Source: Paraburkholderia sp. NMBU_R16
Lineage (GTDB): Bacteria > Pseudomonadota > Gammaproteobacteria > Burkholderiales > Burkholderiaceae
DNA: 64,000 nt
Reading direction: 5' to 3'
NCBI RefSeq assembly: GCF_013282575.1
Contig: NZ_JAAAYE010000010.1
Coordinates: 62,001-126,000 of the forward strand
In this document: piece by piece, positions 27,389 through 35,986 of the stretch
Layout of the letters: every line of letters starts with the position of its first letter
How positions within the stretch are numbered: position 1 is the first letter of the stretch
Position numbers and translations under genes: made by a program
The notes under the pieces: generated by a model
The model's input: only the letters and a program-made list of their open reading frames with translations
Databases searched by the model: none
What the model was told of the DNA's origin: nothing

Positions 27389-27987
27389 TGGTCTTCCTCG
27401 GCAAAACCGGCCAACGCCGGCATGACATTGCGCAACTTCACACGGGCATGAAACATCCGGGCCTTCACCGTACTGACTGGCGAGCCCGTCATATCGGCGA
27501 TCTCATCGAGCGAATATCCCATCACGTAAGCCATTTCCATCACGAGGCGCTGCTCGGGCGTGAGCCTCGTCAAACCCTTGTTGAGCCAGTCGATCAACTC
27601 GTGATCGACACCGGGCTCGCCCGCCAGCGCATCATGCTCGCCCTCCAACGATTCGGTGGGCAGCACGCCTTGTCGCAGCGCCTTGAGCGTCACACGATAG
27701 GCAATGCCCATGAGCCAGGTCGAGACACGCGAGTGCGCCCTGAACTCGTGAGCCTTTTGCCAGACGACGAGGAACGTATCGTTGACGACCTCCTCGATCA
27801 GGTCCTCCCGCCGCGTGAAGCGCGCGAGGAAACGAACGAGCCGGCAGTGGTACTCGCGGTAGAGCAAGGCCAGCGCGGCCTTGTCGCAGGTGGCGATGCG
27901 CGCGAGCAACGCGACGTCGTCGGCGTCGTTGCTGCGCGAGGCCGCCGCCTTCGGCCGCCCGACCGAAATCTCCACGATCGGCAACAT
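27385..27987 (-). CDS. ECF-type RNA polymerase sigma factor
   Basis: A 200-residue sigma-70 family protein. Region 2 includes YREYHCRLVRFLARFTRREDLIEE and NDTFLVVWQKA; region 4 includes LTPEQRLVMEMAYVMGYSLDEIA and the recognition helix SPVSTVKARMFHARVKL. The ATG at 27987 is preferred to a GTG 33 nt upstream. It is coupled to its anti-sigma gene. The pair is divergent from hrpG across a 522-bp spacer; whether it influences hrp expression is not shown by sequence. Confidence 0.85.
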   Translation of the reverse strand: MLPIVEISVGRPKAAASRSNDADDVALLARIATCDKAALALLYREYHCRLVRFLARFTRREDLIEEVVNDTFLVVWQKAHEFRAHSRVSTWLMGIAYRVTLKALRQGVLPTESLEGEHDALAGEPGVDHELIDWLNKGLTRLTPEQRLVMEMAYVMGYSLDEIADMTGSPVSTVKARMFHARVKLRNVMPALAGFAEEDQ

Positions 27988-28509
27988 GCGGTTCAGAATC
28001 CACCCAGTTCGATATTTCACTGTAGGTACCCGCCAGCATGAAAAAGGTTGCGACGTTTCGGATATCGAAAGCCGATGCAGGCCTCACTTTGCCGTCAACG
28101 CTCACAGGATTCAGATCGGGAAAGACGGATTCATCTGTAGGGATTTCCTGATCGAGACTCCCCAGGGGCCGCTGGAATCCTTTACGGCCAGCCGTTTCGC
28201 GGGGTAAGGAGTTCGGCACGCACACTTTGGAGAGCCGCACAACGGGCATGAACCTGACGCATCCGAGTTCCCGACAGCCGGCACTAACGGACAACAAGAC
28301 TTCATTCATGAAGCCGGGCGCGACGGGAGCGCGTCCTACTTGGAGGTGACACCGCAACAACAAGCGAGCGTCTTATAAACGAAACATCTGTCATGAGAGA
28401 GCAGTATGTTCACCGTCCGGTCGAACTATGCCGATGCCGCAGGGCGCAGTGGCGGCGCCGTTATTACACGAAACGCTTCGTCGACGAAGCGCGCTGAAAG
28501 GAGGATAAA
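27988..28509. other. Divergent region between ECF sigma gene and hrpG
   Basis: This 522-bp spacer must contain the promoters of the sigma operon and hrpG. No open frame has a convincing RBS and codon bias. I see no PIP box here. The strongest signal is an 18-bp perfect palindrome close to hrpG, listed separately. Confidence 0.4.
28474..28491. promoter_or_regulatory. 18-bp perfect palindrome upstream of hrpG
   Basis: CGCTTCGTCGACGAAGCG is fully self-complementary and lies 18 nt before the hrpG start, immediately ahead of the AAAGGAGG ribosome-binding site. It could be a dimeric regulator operator or an mRNA hairpin affecting translation. No regulator is assigned. Confidence 0.45.
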
Positions 28510-29307
28510 GTGCGATTCGCTCTTGTAACCGAGGACCCCCAGCTCACGGCCAGCCTGGCCGACTGTTTCGCCGACGAGGCGATTGCCGTCGAGCCGTTCA
28601 GCGCCGAGCTGCCGCTCTTTCGCGCAATGCGCACGACGGCATTCGACGCCGTGCTGATCGATGCGAAGAACAACTCTATGCTCGTCAATTCGCTGCTGTC
28701 CTGGCGCAACTGCAATGCCGACTTGTGCACGCCGGTCATCGTGCTGACACCATTCTCCAACTGGTCGGCGATGCTGCGATGGATCAATGCCGGCGCAACC
28801 GACGTCGCCAGCCGTTTCGATCTCGAGCAAGTGCGGCTGCGTGTGCACGTGGCCCTGAGCCGCCGGACTCAGGAACGCGTCGACGACGTGATTTCCGTGG
28901 GGCCCTATACGTTGCGTCGCGACGTCGGCACGCTCACGATCGATGGCGAAGATATTCCGCTGACGCCGCGCGAGTTCGCCATGGCCTGGCTCTTCTTTTC
29001 GAGCCCCGGCAAGTTTCTGAGCCGTGCGCAGATTGCAAGCAGCGTCTGGGGTGCCTGTGAGGACGTCGCGGGTCGTTCGATCGAACAGCACGTCTACAAA
29101 CTGCGCAGGAAACTGAGGCTCTCGGGCTGCACGGGTGCCAACCTGAAGACGGTCTACGCGCTCGGCTACAAGCTCGATCTCTCGGCGTCCGACGCGCCGG
29201 ACGAGGAGCCGATACCCACGCATTCCGATGGCAAAACCCCCGCTTCCGGCTCATCGGAACTGCCTGGCCGCCGTCTGCTCTCGGCCATGAAAGTGGCCGA
29301 GTTCTAA
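28510..29307 (+). CDS. hrpG: HrpG, OmpR-type master regulator of hrp genes
   Basis: A 265-residue regulator starting with GTG after a near-perfect AAAGGAGG. The receiver domain has the acidic pair E8/D9 and Asp51 in VLIDAKNN, but the usual K-P switch segment is replaced by NAGATDVAS, as is common in atypical receivers. A winged-helix DNA-binding domain follows (LTPREFAMAWLFF, SIEQHVYKLRRKL, TVYALGYKL). In Ralstonia and Xanthomonas HrpG sits atop the cascade and turns on hrpB/hrpX. Position beside harpin, hrcC and hrpB fixes the name despite general OmpR similarity. Confidence 0.85.
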   Translation: MRFALVTEDPQLTASLADCFADEAIAVEPFSAELPLFRAMRTTAFDAVLIDAKNNSMLVNSLLSWRNCNADLCTPVIVLTPFSNWSAMLRWINAGATDVASRFDLEQVRLRVHVALSRRTQERVDDVISVGPYTLRRDVGTLTIDGEDIPLTPREFAMAWLFFSSPGKFLSRAQIASSVWGACEDVAGRSIEQHVYKLRRKLRLSGCTGANLKTVYALGYKLDLSASDAPDEEPIPTHSDGKTPASGSSELPGRRLLSAMKVAEF

Positions 29308-29350
29308 GAGCACGGCTTTCCGCCTTTTTTCCTTCCGCTGCTCGTTACCG

Positions 29351-29378
29351 CATCGATCGTCGATACCGACGATCGATG
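29351..29378. repeat. 12-bp inverted repeat downstream of hrpG
   Basis: Arms CATCGATCGTCG and CGACGATCGATG are exact complements around a 4-nt ATAC loop. The structure lies 44 nt after the hrpG stop. No T tract follows, so it is either a non-canonical terminator or a protein-binding or RNA-stability element. Confidence 0.55.
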
Positions 29379-29446
29379 TCGTGCATCGGCGCTTGCCGGC
29401 ATGCTTCATCGCTGCGCTCGTACCGAATCTCGTTCGTTCGATTCGT

Positions 29447-29509
29447 TTCGCCGAGGTCCAGTGGAGTTCGCCGCTATCCGCAAGCGGACGGCCGGCAGCC
29501 GGGTATCGT
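29447..29509 (+). promoter_or_regulatory. PIP/hrpII box promoter of the harpin gene
   Basis: TTCGC at 29447-29451, 15 nt, TTCGC at 29467-29471, then 32 nt, then TATCGT (YANNRT) at 29504-29509. The leader to the harpin ATG is about 130 nt. Confidence 0.8.
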
Positions 29510-29641
29510 CGATTCCGAGCGATGCGCCGTGCCCTCGTGTTCCGAGCCGGAACCCGGGCGGGCGCTTCGTCGCGCGGCGAAACACCCCTCGCATTGCCGG
29601 CAGGCAGTGCGCATTCACCATTCATGACCACGAGGTGACTC

Positions 29642-30559
29642 ATGAGCGTATCGATCGACAATTCATTCGGCTCGGGCATCAATTCACTCGACTTCGCCAG
29701 CCCGATGGGCTCGGGCGGCAACAAGGTTCAGCAACTCGAACAAATCCTGGCGGAAGTGCTGCAGATGATCGAGGACCTGCTGCAGCAGGCCATTCAAAAG
29801 CAGAACGCGCAAACCGGCATGGATACGAAGGGCGGCGGCGGCAACTCGTCACCCGATGCGGGCGGCGGTGGCGCACCGACCGGCGCGGGCGGCCCCTCGG
29901 GCGCCGGCGGCGGAGCACCGGGCGGAGGCGGACCCTCGGGCGCAGGCGGCCCCTCCGATGCGGGCGGCCCGTCGAATGCGGCGAACGGTGACCCGTCGAC
30001 GTCGCTCGACTCGATGCTTCAGCAGATTCTCTCGATGCTGCAACAGCTCCAATCGCAGAACGGCCAGTCGGGCAACGGTCAGAACAACGACCAGATGATG
30101 CAGATCCTCGGCGAAATCCTGAGCATGCTGAAACAGATGATCGATGGAGCCGGCGGCGCAGGTGGCGGTGGCGGTGGCGGTGGCGGTGCTGGCGGCGCTG
30201 GCGGTGGTAGCGGCGCGGGCGGCGCGGGCGGCGCGGGCGGCGGCGATGCCGGCGGCCCGTCGGGCGCGGGCGGTCCTTCCGGTGCCGGCGGTCCTTCCGA
30301 CGCAGGCGGCCCCTCCGGTGCCGGCGGACCCTCGGACGCAGGCGGGGGCAACCAGCCGCAATCGATCGAGTCGATGCTTGCCGAAATCACCCAGATGCTC
30401 CAGCAACTGCAATCGCAAGGCGGTCAATCGGGCGGAAACGGAAACGGAAACGGGAACGGCGACGGGACGAACCAGGAGCTCCAAATGCTCGGCGAAATCA
30501 CCCAGATGCTGCAGCAGATCATGCAGCAGCAAAAGGCGTCGGGCGCGAGCGGCATCTGA
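29642..30559 (+). CDS. Glycine-rich harpin (PopA/Hpa1-like)
   Basis: A 305-residue acidic, cysteine-free, heat-stable-type protein. Gly/Ser/Ala/Pro-rich blocks (PSGAGGPSDAGG repeats) alternate with amphipathic Gln/Leu helices such as QILAEVLQMIEDLLQQ, SMLQQILSMLQQLQS, ILGEILSMLKQM and MLGEITQMLQQI. This is the pattern of harpins, which are secreted by the T3SS and help translocation at the plant cell surface. RBS GAGGTG lies 6 nt before the ATG. It has its own PIP promoter and follows hrpG, recalling Ralstonia popA beside the hrp cluster. Confidence 0.8.
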   Translation: MSVSIDNSFGSGINSLDFASPMGSGGNKVQQLEQILAEVLQMIEDLLQQAIQKQNAQTGMDTKGGGGNSSPDAGGGGAPTGAGGPSGAGGGAPGGGGPSGAGGPSDAGGPSNAANGDPSTSLDSMLQQILSMLQQLQSQNGQSGNGQNNDQMMQILGEILSMLKQMIDGAGGAGGGGGGGGGAGGAGGGSGAGGAGGAGGGDAGGPSGAGGPSGAGGPSDAGGPSGAGGPSDAGGGNQPQSIESMLAEITQMLQQLQSQGGQSGGNGNGNGNGDGTNQELQMLGEITQMLQQIMQQQKASGASGI

Positions 30560-30574
30560 TCCCTCGTAGAAGAG

Positions 30575-30595
30575 GCCGGCGCAACGCCGGCTTTT
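30575..30595 (+). terminator. Rho-independent terminator or attenuator after the harpin gene
   Basis: GCCGGCG/CGCCGGC 7-bp stem with a 3-nt loop and TTTT immediately after. It lies between the harpin and the repeat protein gene, so it may partly terminate and set their ratio. Confidence 0.7.
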
Positions 30596-30629
30596 CACAT
30601 TTCACAGGCACCGTTCGGAAGGATTTGCC

Positions 30630-32138
30630 ATGAGCATTTTTTCGAAGATCAAGCACGGCTTCGAGCATCTGGGGCACGACATCGCGCACGTCGCGAAAGA
30701 CGTCGGCCACGGGCTCGAAACAGCGGGTAAGGACATCGCCAAAGTCGGCGAAGGCGTGGTCAAGGGCGTGGAGGACGTGGGCAAGGCCATCGGCAAAGAC
30801 GTCGCGCATGTCGCCGAGCACACCCTGCAGGCAGCGGACGACATGATTCACGGCCACATTCAAAAGGCCTTGAATCAAGCGATGCAGGCCACGCAGGACC
30901 TCGCCAAGACCGCTTACGACGCCGGGACGGCCGGCGAACAGGCCACCGTCGATTCGCTCGCTCACATGCACCTGAGCAAGAAGATGGACCGCGCGATGGG
31001 CAAGGCCGAAAAAGGCATGCAGAAAGTGGGCGAAGGTATCAAGACCGGCGTCGGGATGGTCGGCCAGCAACTGGGGAAAGATGTCAGCACGGTCGGCAAG
31101 GACCTCGCGAAGACCGGCGGCGACGTCATTCACGGGCATTGGCAGAAGGCGCTCGACGACACAGTCAAGACCGCGCAGGACGGCTTCAACACAGTGGCCG
31201 ACGCCAGTACCGCTGTGGGCCAGGCCACTGTCGATTCGCTCGCCAACATGCATTTGAGCAAGGGCATGGACCATGCGATGGGCAAGGTCGAGAAAGGCTA
31301 CGACACCATCAAGAACGATGTGAAATCGAGCGTCGATCAAGTCGGTGCCGAGGTGGTCAACGGTACCGAAGGCATGATCAAGGATACCGTCCAGGCTGGC
31401 AAGGATGCGGTGCATGGTCATTGGGGCGCCGCGTTCGGGGACCTCGGCAAGGCGGGCATGGATGCGATGGAAGTCGCCTCCGATCTGACGCCCGAAGGCG
31501 CGATGGCCGCCGTCGGCACGCAAGTGCTGATCAACGCGCACGTCGGCAGCCAACAGCTCGACGAGGCTATCGGCGGTGCGCTGCATGGCAATGTCGCGCA
31601 AACGGTGAAAGGTGTCGTCAAGAACGTCTCCGAAATGGAGATCGGCAACCAGGTGCAGGACAAGCTCGGCTCGCTGGAGTCGAAGGTCATGTCCGAAGGC
31701 GCTTCGGGCTCGGGCTCGGGGTCGGCCTATGCCGGCGTCGCGGCGGGCGCAGCACTCGGCATCGCCGGCAGCGGCGGATTCTCGGTGGGCGGCAAACGCT
31801 CGCATACTTCATTCGAAGGCGGCGCGGGCGCGGGCGGATCGTCCAAAATGAAATTCAGCGAACGTCTGAGCGCGATGACGGGCCGCGGCGGCGGCGGTTC
31901 CACGCAACGCGGCGAAGGCGCTGCCGGGGGACGTGAAACCAAGGAGGAAAAAGAGCAGCGTCGTGCCGACAACGCGCAGAACGCTTCCAGCAACACGGCC
32001 AATCAGGCCAACGGCGGCCCGGCCGGCCCGGCCGGCGACAACGGCCAGGAAATGCTCGAGATGTTCCTGCTGCAGGCCGGCATGACGCGGCGCGACGATG
32101 CGAAGAAGCGTCGGGCGATGCTGACCGGCGACGCATGA
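30630..32138 (+). CDS. Probable Hrp-secreted repeat protein (translocator-like)
   Basis: A 502-residue protein with an internal period of exactly 94 residues: IHGH/IHGH/VHGH at 73, 167 and 261, and MHLSK at 113 and 207. Each unit is a long Lys/Gly/Asp/Val amphipathic helix region (GKDIAKVGEGVVKGVEDVG). A weakly hydrophobic Gly/Ala segment (AGVAAGAALGIAGSGGF) at ~370-390 precedes a Gly/Gln/Asn-rich tail. No signal peptide. Its place right after the harpin, under the same PIP promoter, and its amphipathic repeats fit a T3SS translocon or accessory protein; I do not recognise a firm homologue. Confidence 0.6.
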   Translation: MSIFSKIKHGFEHLGHDIAHVAKDVGHGLETAGKDIAKVGEGVVKGVEDVGKAIGKDVAHVAEHTLQAADDMIHGHIQKALNQAMQATQDLAKTAYDAGTAGEQATVDSLAHMHLSKKMDRAMGKAEKGMQKVGEGIKTGVGMVGQQLGKDVSTVGKDLAKTGGDVIHGHWQKALDDTVKTAQDGFNTVADASTAVGQATVDSLANMHLSKGMDHAMGKVEKGYDTIKNDVKSSVDQVGAEVVNGTEGMIKDTVQAGKDAVHGHWGAAFGDLGKAGMDAMEVASDLTPEGAMAAVGTQVLINAHVGSQQLDEAIGGALHGNVAQTVKGVVKNVSEMEIGNQVQDKLGSLESKVMSEGASGSGSGSAYAGVAAGAALGIAGSGGFSVGGKRSHTSFEGGAGAGGSSKMKFSERLSAMTGRGGGGSTQRGEGAAGGRETKEEKEQRRADNAQNASSNTANQANGGPAGPAGDNGQEMLEMFLLQAGMTRRDDAKKRRAMLTGDA

Positions 32139-32174
32139 GCGGCGCTCGTTAGCCCTCCCCGCTTCGAGCAGTGC

Positions 32175-32201
32175 AAAGGACCGGCCCGCCGGTCCTTTTT
32201 T
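32175..32201 (+). terminator. Rho-independent terminator
   Basis: AAAGGACCGGC/GCCGGTCCTTT forms an 11-bp stem with a CC loop, running into a T tract. It ends the harpin/repeat-protein unit and separates it from convergent hrcC. Confidence 0.9.
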
Positions 32202-32292
32202 GTCGATGGCGTTTCGCCGCTGCAACGACAAAGGGACCGGCTCACTGCCCGGCCCCTCTGCTGACTTGCGTTTGCCTGCCAGCGATGCTGTC

Positions 32293-34287
32293 TTATCTCG
32301 TCGGCAGTCCTAAAGGTGGGCCGGGCCGCCACGAAGGTGTCGTCGGCTGACCGACGGAAGTCGTCGGCTGACCGACCGAAGTCATGGGCTGGCCGACGGA
32401 AGCCGTCGGCTCGCATCCCGCGTCGCACGGCGCCGCATCGTCGGGCGAGGCCGATACGACGCGCGGCGTGAGCAGGAACAGCCGTTGAAACTTCTGCCCC
32501 TGATGATGCTTGAAGCGAAAGAGGCTCCCGATCACGGGAATCTTCGATAGCACGGGCACACCCGATTCGCTGCGATCGTCCTGGTCGACGGTATAGCCGG
32601 CGATGAGCAGGCTTTGCCCCTGATCGATCAACGCCTGCGTATCGATCGTGCTCTTGCTCACGACAGGTAGATTCCCCACGCTCTGCCCTGTCAGATTGCC
32701 GTCTTCGATGTGCACGTCGAGCCGGATCTGCGGTTTGCCCTGATCCGAGACGATGCTCGGCAGCACCCGCAGCGCCACGCCAGCCGATACGCTGAAGAGA
32801 CTCCCCGATTCGAAGCCTTGGACCGGCACGTAAAACGTCTGCTTGTTGTCCATGATCGCCTCCATATTGTCGAGCGTGGCCACCTTCGGGCTGGCTGTGA
32901 TATGGGCGTTGTCCGTTTGCTCCAGCGCGCTGATGCGGCTCAGCAGATACCGGCCGGTACCGCCGATGACGGCCGTCAACACGCCGCCTACCGGCGTCGC
33001 GGCCACCGCTGCGCCCGTGGCGGCCGTGGACAGCGACCCGATCGTGCCGGGACTGCCCGCCGCGGGGAATCCTTGCGGATTGACCGAAGCCGGGAAACCG
33101 GCCTGCGTGTTCTGCCCGTTGCCGGTCTCGATGTCCACATGACCCGAGTGCAAGCGCCAATCGACTCCGAGTTCCTTCAACCCCGTCTCGGTGATCTCGA
33201 TGATGCTCGCGTCGATTTCGAGCACGCCAGGCCGGCGATCGAGCGAAGTGATGAGCTTTTCGAGCGCCGGCATCGCATCGGCGCGAGCGCGCACCAGAAC
33301 CGCGTTGTTGCGTGCATCGGCCCGGATGATCGGTTCGTCGGAATGACCCGCGCTCGACGACGAATCGGCAGTCGTCGGACCGGGATCGTTGGGAAGCGGA
33401 GATACGACGGTGTTCGCGTCGGTACCGCGCATGTTAGCGGGCAGCGGCGGGTTGATCGCCGGGCGAGCCGAGCCGTTGCCGCCGAACATGTTGGCCATGG
33501 GAGGGAACGAACGGTCGCCCGCGCCGTAGCCAGGGTTCGGGTTGGCGCCAGAGCCACCGATATCACGTAGCCGATAGGCATCGTCTCCAGGCGCCGCCGT
33601 GGTGTCGGCGGCTCGCGCACCGGGGCTGTCCGGATAGAGACTGCGCAAGGTCGACGCTACACCGGCCACGACGACAGGCTGCCCGTTGATCGTCAACGTG
33701 CGATCGGTGGCCCAGGCATAGTGCAGTCGGAACGAGCGCACTTCCGGCGCATCGCTGCGCGCAACGTCATGATCGATCAGACGGGCAACATCGGTCACGA
33801 GCTCGACGAGGCGCGGCGGCCCCGAAACAACGGCCGTGCGCATCGCATCGTCGTAGAGCACGGGAAAGCGCGGATCGGTGATACCGAGTCTCGACAACGC
33901 GCCGCGCAGATCGCTCGTCGTCGCGTGGACGAGCCCGATCGTGGCGCTGCGCGCTTCGTTCGGTCCCGAGACGCGCAACACCGAGCCGTCGTAGTACCAG
34001 ACAAAGCCGAACGAATCGGACAATCGGTCGAGAAAGCGCTGCGGCGTCTCGTCGAACCGCCCCGTGACGACGCCGTCCACGTGCGGGGAAATCCAGGTCA
34101 TGACGTTCTCGCTCGCGCCGAGATCGCGCAGTACCTCCTTGATGTCCTTGTGGTCGGCCACGTACTGGAAATGGTTCGACTTCCAAGGGATCGCTCTTGC
34201 CGATGCGTCAGGGCTGGCAACCCCCGCGCCGATCAGCATCGCGAAGACGAGCGCTTTCAGGCGCAGCTTGCGTCCGGGCATGTTCAT
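32293..34287 (-). CDS. hrcC: HrcC, T3SS outer-membrane secretin
   Basis: A 664-residue secretin with a signal peptide ending near PDASARA. N-terminal ring domains (KDIKEVLRDLGASENV, VVTGRFDETPQRFLDRLSD) precede the secretin core (KVATLDNMEAIMDNKQTFYVP, GVALRVLPSIV, QSLLIAGY, VPVLSKIPVIGSLFR). It forms the outer-membrane ring of the injectisome. The C-terminus has seven-residue SVGQPTT-type repeats (see repeat feature). It starts 29 nt after the hrpB stop, so it is probably co-transcribed with the regulator. No separate PIP box is present. Confidence 0.95.
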   Translation of the reverse strand: MNMPGRKLRLKALVFAMLIGAGVASPDASARAIPWKSNHFQYVADHKDIKEVLRDLGASENVMTWISPHVDGVVTGRFDETPQRFLDRLSDSFGFVWYYDGSVLRVSGPNEARSATIGLVHATTSDLRGALSRLGITDPRFPVLYDDAMRTAVVSGPPRLVELVTDVARLIDHDVARSDAPEVRSFRLHYAWATDRTLTINGQPVVVAGVASTLRSLYPDSPGARAADTTAAPGDDAYRLRDIGGSGANPNPGYGAGDRSFPPMANMFGGNGSARPAINPPLPANMRGTDANTVVSPLPNDPGPTTADSSSSAGHSDEPIIRADARNNAVLVRARADAMPALEKLITSLDRRPGVLEIDASIIEITETGLKELGVDWRLHSGHVDIETGNGQNTQAGFPASVNPQGFPAAGSPGTIGSLSTAATGAAVAATPVGGVLTAVIGGTGRYLLSRISALEQTDNAHITASPKVATLDNMEAIMDNKQTFYVPVQGFESGSLFSVSAGVALRVLPSIVSDQGKPQIRLDVHIEDGNLTGQSVGNLPVVSKSTIDTQALIDQGQSLLIAGYTVDQDDRSESGVPVLSKIPVIGSLFRFKHHQGQKFQRLFLLTPRVVSASPDDAAPCDAGCEPTASVGQPMTSVGQPTTSVGQPTTPSWRPGPPLGLPTR
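32342..32404 (-). repeat. 21-bp tandem repeat in the hrcC 3' end
   Basis: Three imperfect copies of a 21-bp unit encode consecutive SVGQPMT/SVGQPTT heptapeptides in the C-terminal tail of HrcC. Such slippage-prone tails vary readily and probably lie outside the secretin core. Confidence 0.6.
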
Positions 34288-34316
34288 CGTTTTTGCGTTC
34301 CAGGCGGATAAGGGCT

Positions 34317-35765
34317 TCAGCGCGTATGGGTGACGATCGTCTCGGAAGGCGACTCGTTGAAGTGCCTGCGATAACCCTTCGCCAGCGTCGAGCGGCTCTT
34401 GAGGCCCCAGCGCGCTGCCGTGTCGTAGATCGACGGTGCCGGACCGTTTTCATCGAGCAGCGCTTCGCGAATGCCTTCCATGCGCAGCGACCGGATCAGC
34501 CCGCACGGGGTCACGCCGAGCGCGCGTTTGAACACGAGCTGAATCGTGCGCATCGTGACGTTCATCTCCGCTGCGACCTCGCGCGTGGTCAGATCCTCGC
34601 GGTCGATGTTTTCGATGATGTATCGATAGGCGCGCCGATATTTGGCGGGCAGCCGAGCGGAGACGTCGTCGTTGATCGTGGCGGCCGCGGCGCGCGGACG
34701 TGCCGTCGTCGCGCTGCGCACGGTTGCGGCTTCGTTGCGCAGGCAACGCAGCGCTTCGGTCGTGTATTGCGAGTAGAACTTCAGCGCACGTACGAAATCG
34801 CCGCGTTGCGTGGCGACTTTCGCCATGCAGTAGAGGTAGTCGAAGTCGCGCCGCGGCTGGTCGCCAATTGCCGGCAGGTTGTCCATGATTTGCGCGGCGA
34901 TGTCGTCGAGGCCGCCCGCCAATGCCGCCAGCGCTGTGTCGAGACATCCACGGAAGGTCAGCTGAGCATTCGTCACGCCCCGATTCAAGCGCGCATTGAG
35001 CAACGATGCCGGTGTGCCGCGGTCTCCCTGCGCGAGGCGCTCCATGCAGTGAAGCTCCTCCAGGCGCAGCGACAACAGCGCGGGGCTGGCCGCCACGACG
35101 CAGGCCGGCTCGATCTGCGCACGGCCTCCCGCCGCCAGCGACACGGTCGTCAATGCCGATTGCCAGAAGGCATTGTCGTCGAGCGCGCGCGAAGCGCGGA
35201 TCTTCAAGCGTACATCGAACTCCCGGCAAAGGAGCTCGACGATCAGGCGAAAGCGTGGCTCATCGAGATGGTCGGCAATTTCGGCGGCCTCGAGCAGCGC
35301 ATCGTCGGCGGCCTGCTGCTGCGCCAGTTGATGATGCGAGAGCGCCATGCCGATGTGGGCCTCGATACGCTGTTCGGCATGCGCGTCGGCCTCCGAAGCC
35401 ATACGGGCGAAGCTGCGCTGCGCGACACTCAGGCGGCCGTGTAGCAGCGAGAGCCAACCCGTGTTTCGGCAAGATTGCACGCGCAGCTGATCGTCGTTTT
35501 TCCAAACCATCTTTTGCGCGCGGCGGTAATAGTCTTCGGCTTCCTCCCAATTGCCCAGCACAAGCGATACGTCGGCCAATGCCGTCAGTTCCTCATTGCT
35601 GCGGCTACGCGCCTGGGAATGCACGCGCTCGCTCAAATCGGCCGCGTCGTCCACCGCGCAATAGGCGCGCGCGAAGTCCCCATCGAGGGTGGCGGCGCAA
35701 TAGCGGGGCAGACTCTTGCGAAATTTCAACGCGGACAACAATGCCAGATAGACGGTCGGATACAT
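34317..35765 (-). CDS. hrpB: HrpB, AraC-type activator of hrp operons
   Basis: A 482-residue regulator, close to Ralstonia HrpB (~477). The first ~370 residues are helical TPR-like segments (GNWEEAEDYYRRAQKM, RDFDYLYCMAKVATQRGDF). The C-terminal ~100 residues are the AraC double helix-turn-helix (LTTREVAAEMNVTMRTIQLVF, YDTAARWGLKSRSTLAKGYRRHF). HrpB/HrpX recognises PIP boxes, nine of which occur in this window. The ATG at 35765 gives the family length; the longer frame lacks support. It lies between hrcT and hrcC on the same strand and no PIP box precedes it, consistent with control by HrpG instead. Confidence 0.9.
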   Translation of the reverse strand: MYPTVYLALLSALKFRKSLPRYCAATLDGDFARAYCAVDDAADLSERVHSQARSRSNEELTALADVSLVLGNWEEAEDYYRRAQKMVWKNDDQLRVQSCRNTGWLSLLHGRLSVAQRSFARMASEADAHAEQRIEAHIGMALSHHQLAQQQAADDALLEAAEIADHLDEPRFRLIVELLCREFDVRLKIRASRALDDNAFWQSALTTVSLAAGGRAQIEPACVVAASPALLSLRLEELHCMERLAQGDRGTPASLLNARLNRGVTNAQLTFRGCLDTALAALAGGLDDIAAQIMDNLPAIGDQPRRDFDYLYCMAKVATQRGDFVRALKFYSQYTTEALRCLRNEAATVRSATTARPRAAAATINDDVSARLPAKYRRAYRYIIENIDREDLTTREVAAEMNVTMRTIQLVFKRALGVTPCGLIRSLRMEGIREALLDENGPAPSIYDTAARWGLKSRSTLAKGYRRHFNESPSETIVTHTR

Positions 35766-35986
35766 TGCTCGACACTCGCTGTGTTCGCCCGACTTTCCAC
35801 GGCCAATCGGGCGTAAGGCCGCGCATCGCATCGCTCGCGAAACCGTTGAATCGATGCAGTGCTGACACTGATATTAGCGAGAGCTGTTCCGCGCAATCTC
35901 AACAATCTCAGCGCAGTACACAACAATTCTCAATCAGAAAAAACAATCCCTCGCATAAGAAATTCGGATGTTTTAGATCGCGATAC

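Noticed and set aside
28111..28305. Small minus-strand frame with several Cys residues in the hrpG spacer
   Set aside because: No RBS and no codon bias; Cys pattern is irregular and not a recognised metal site.
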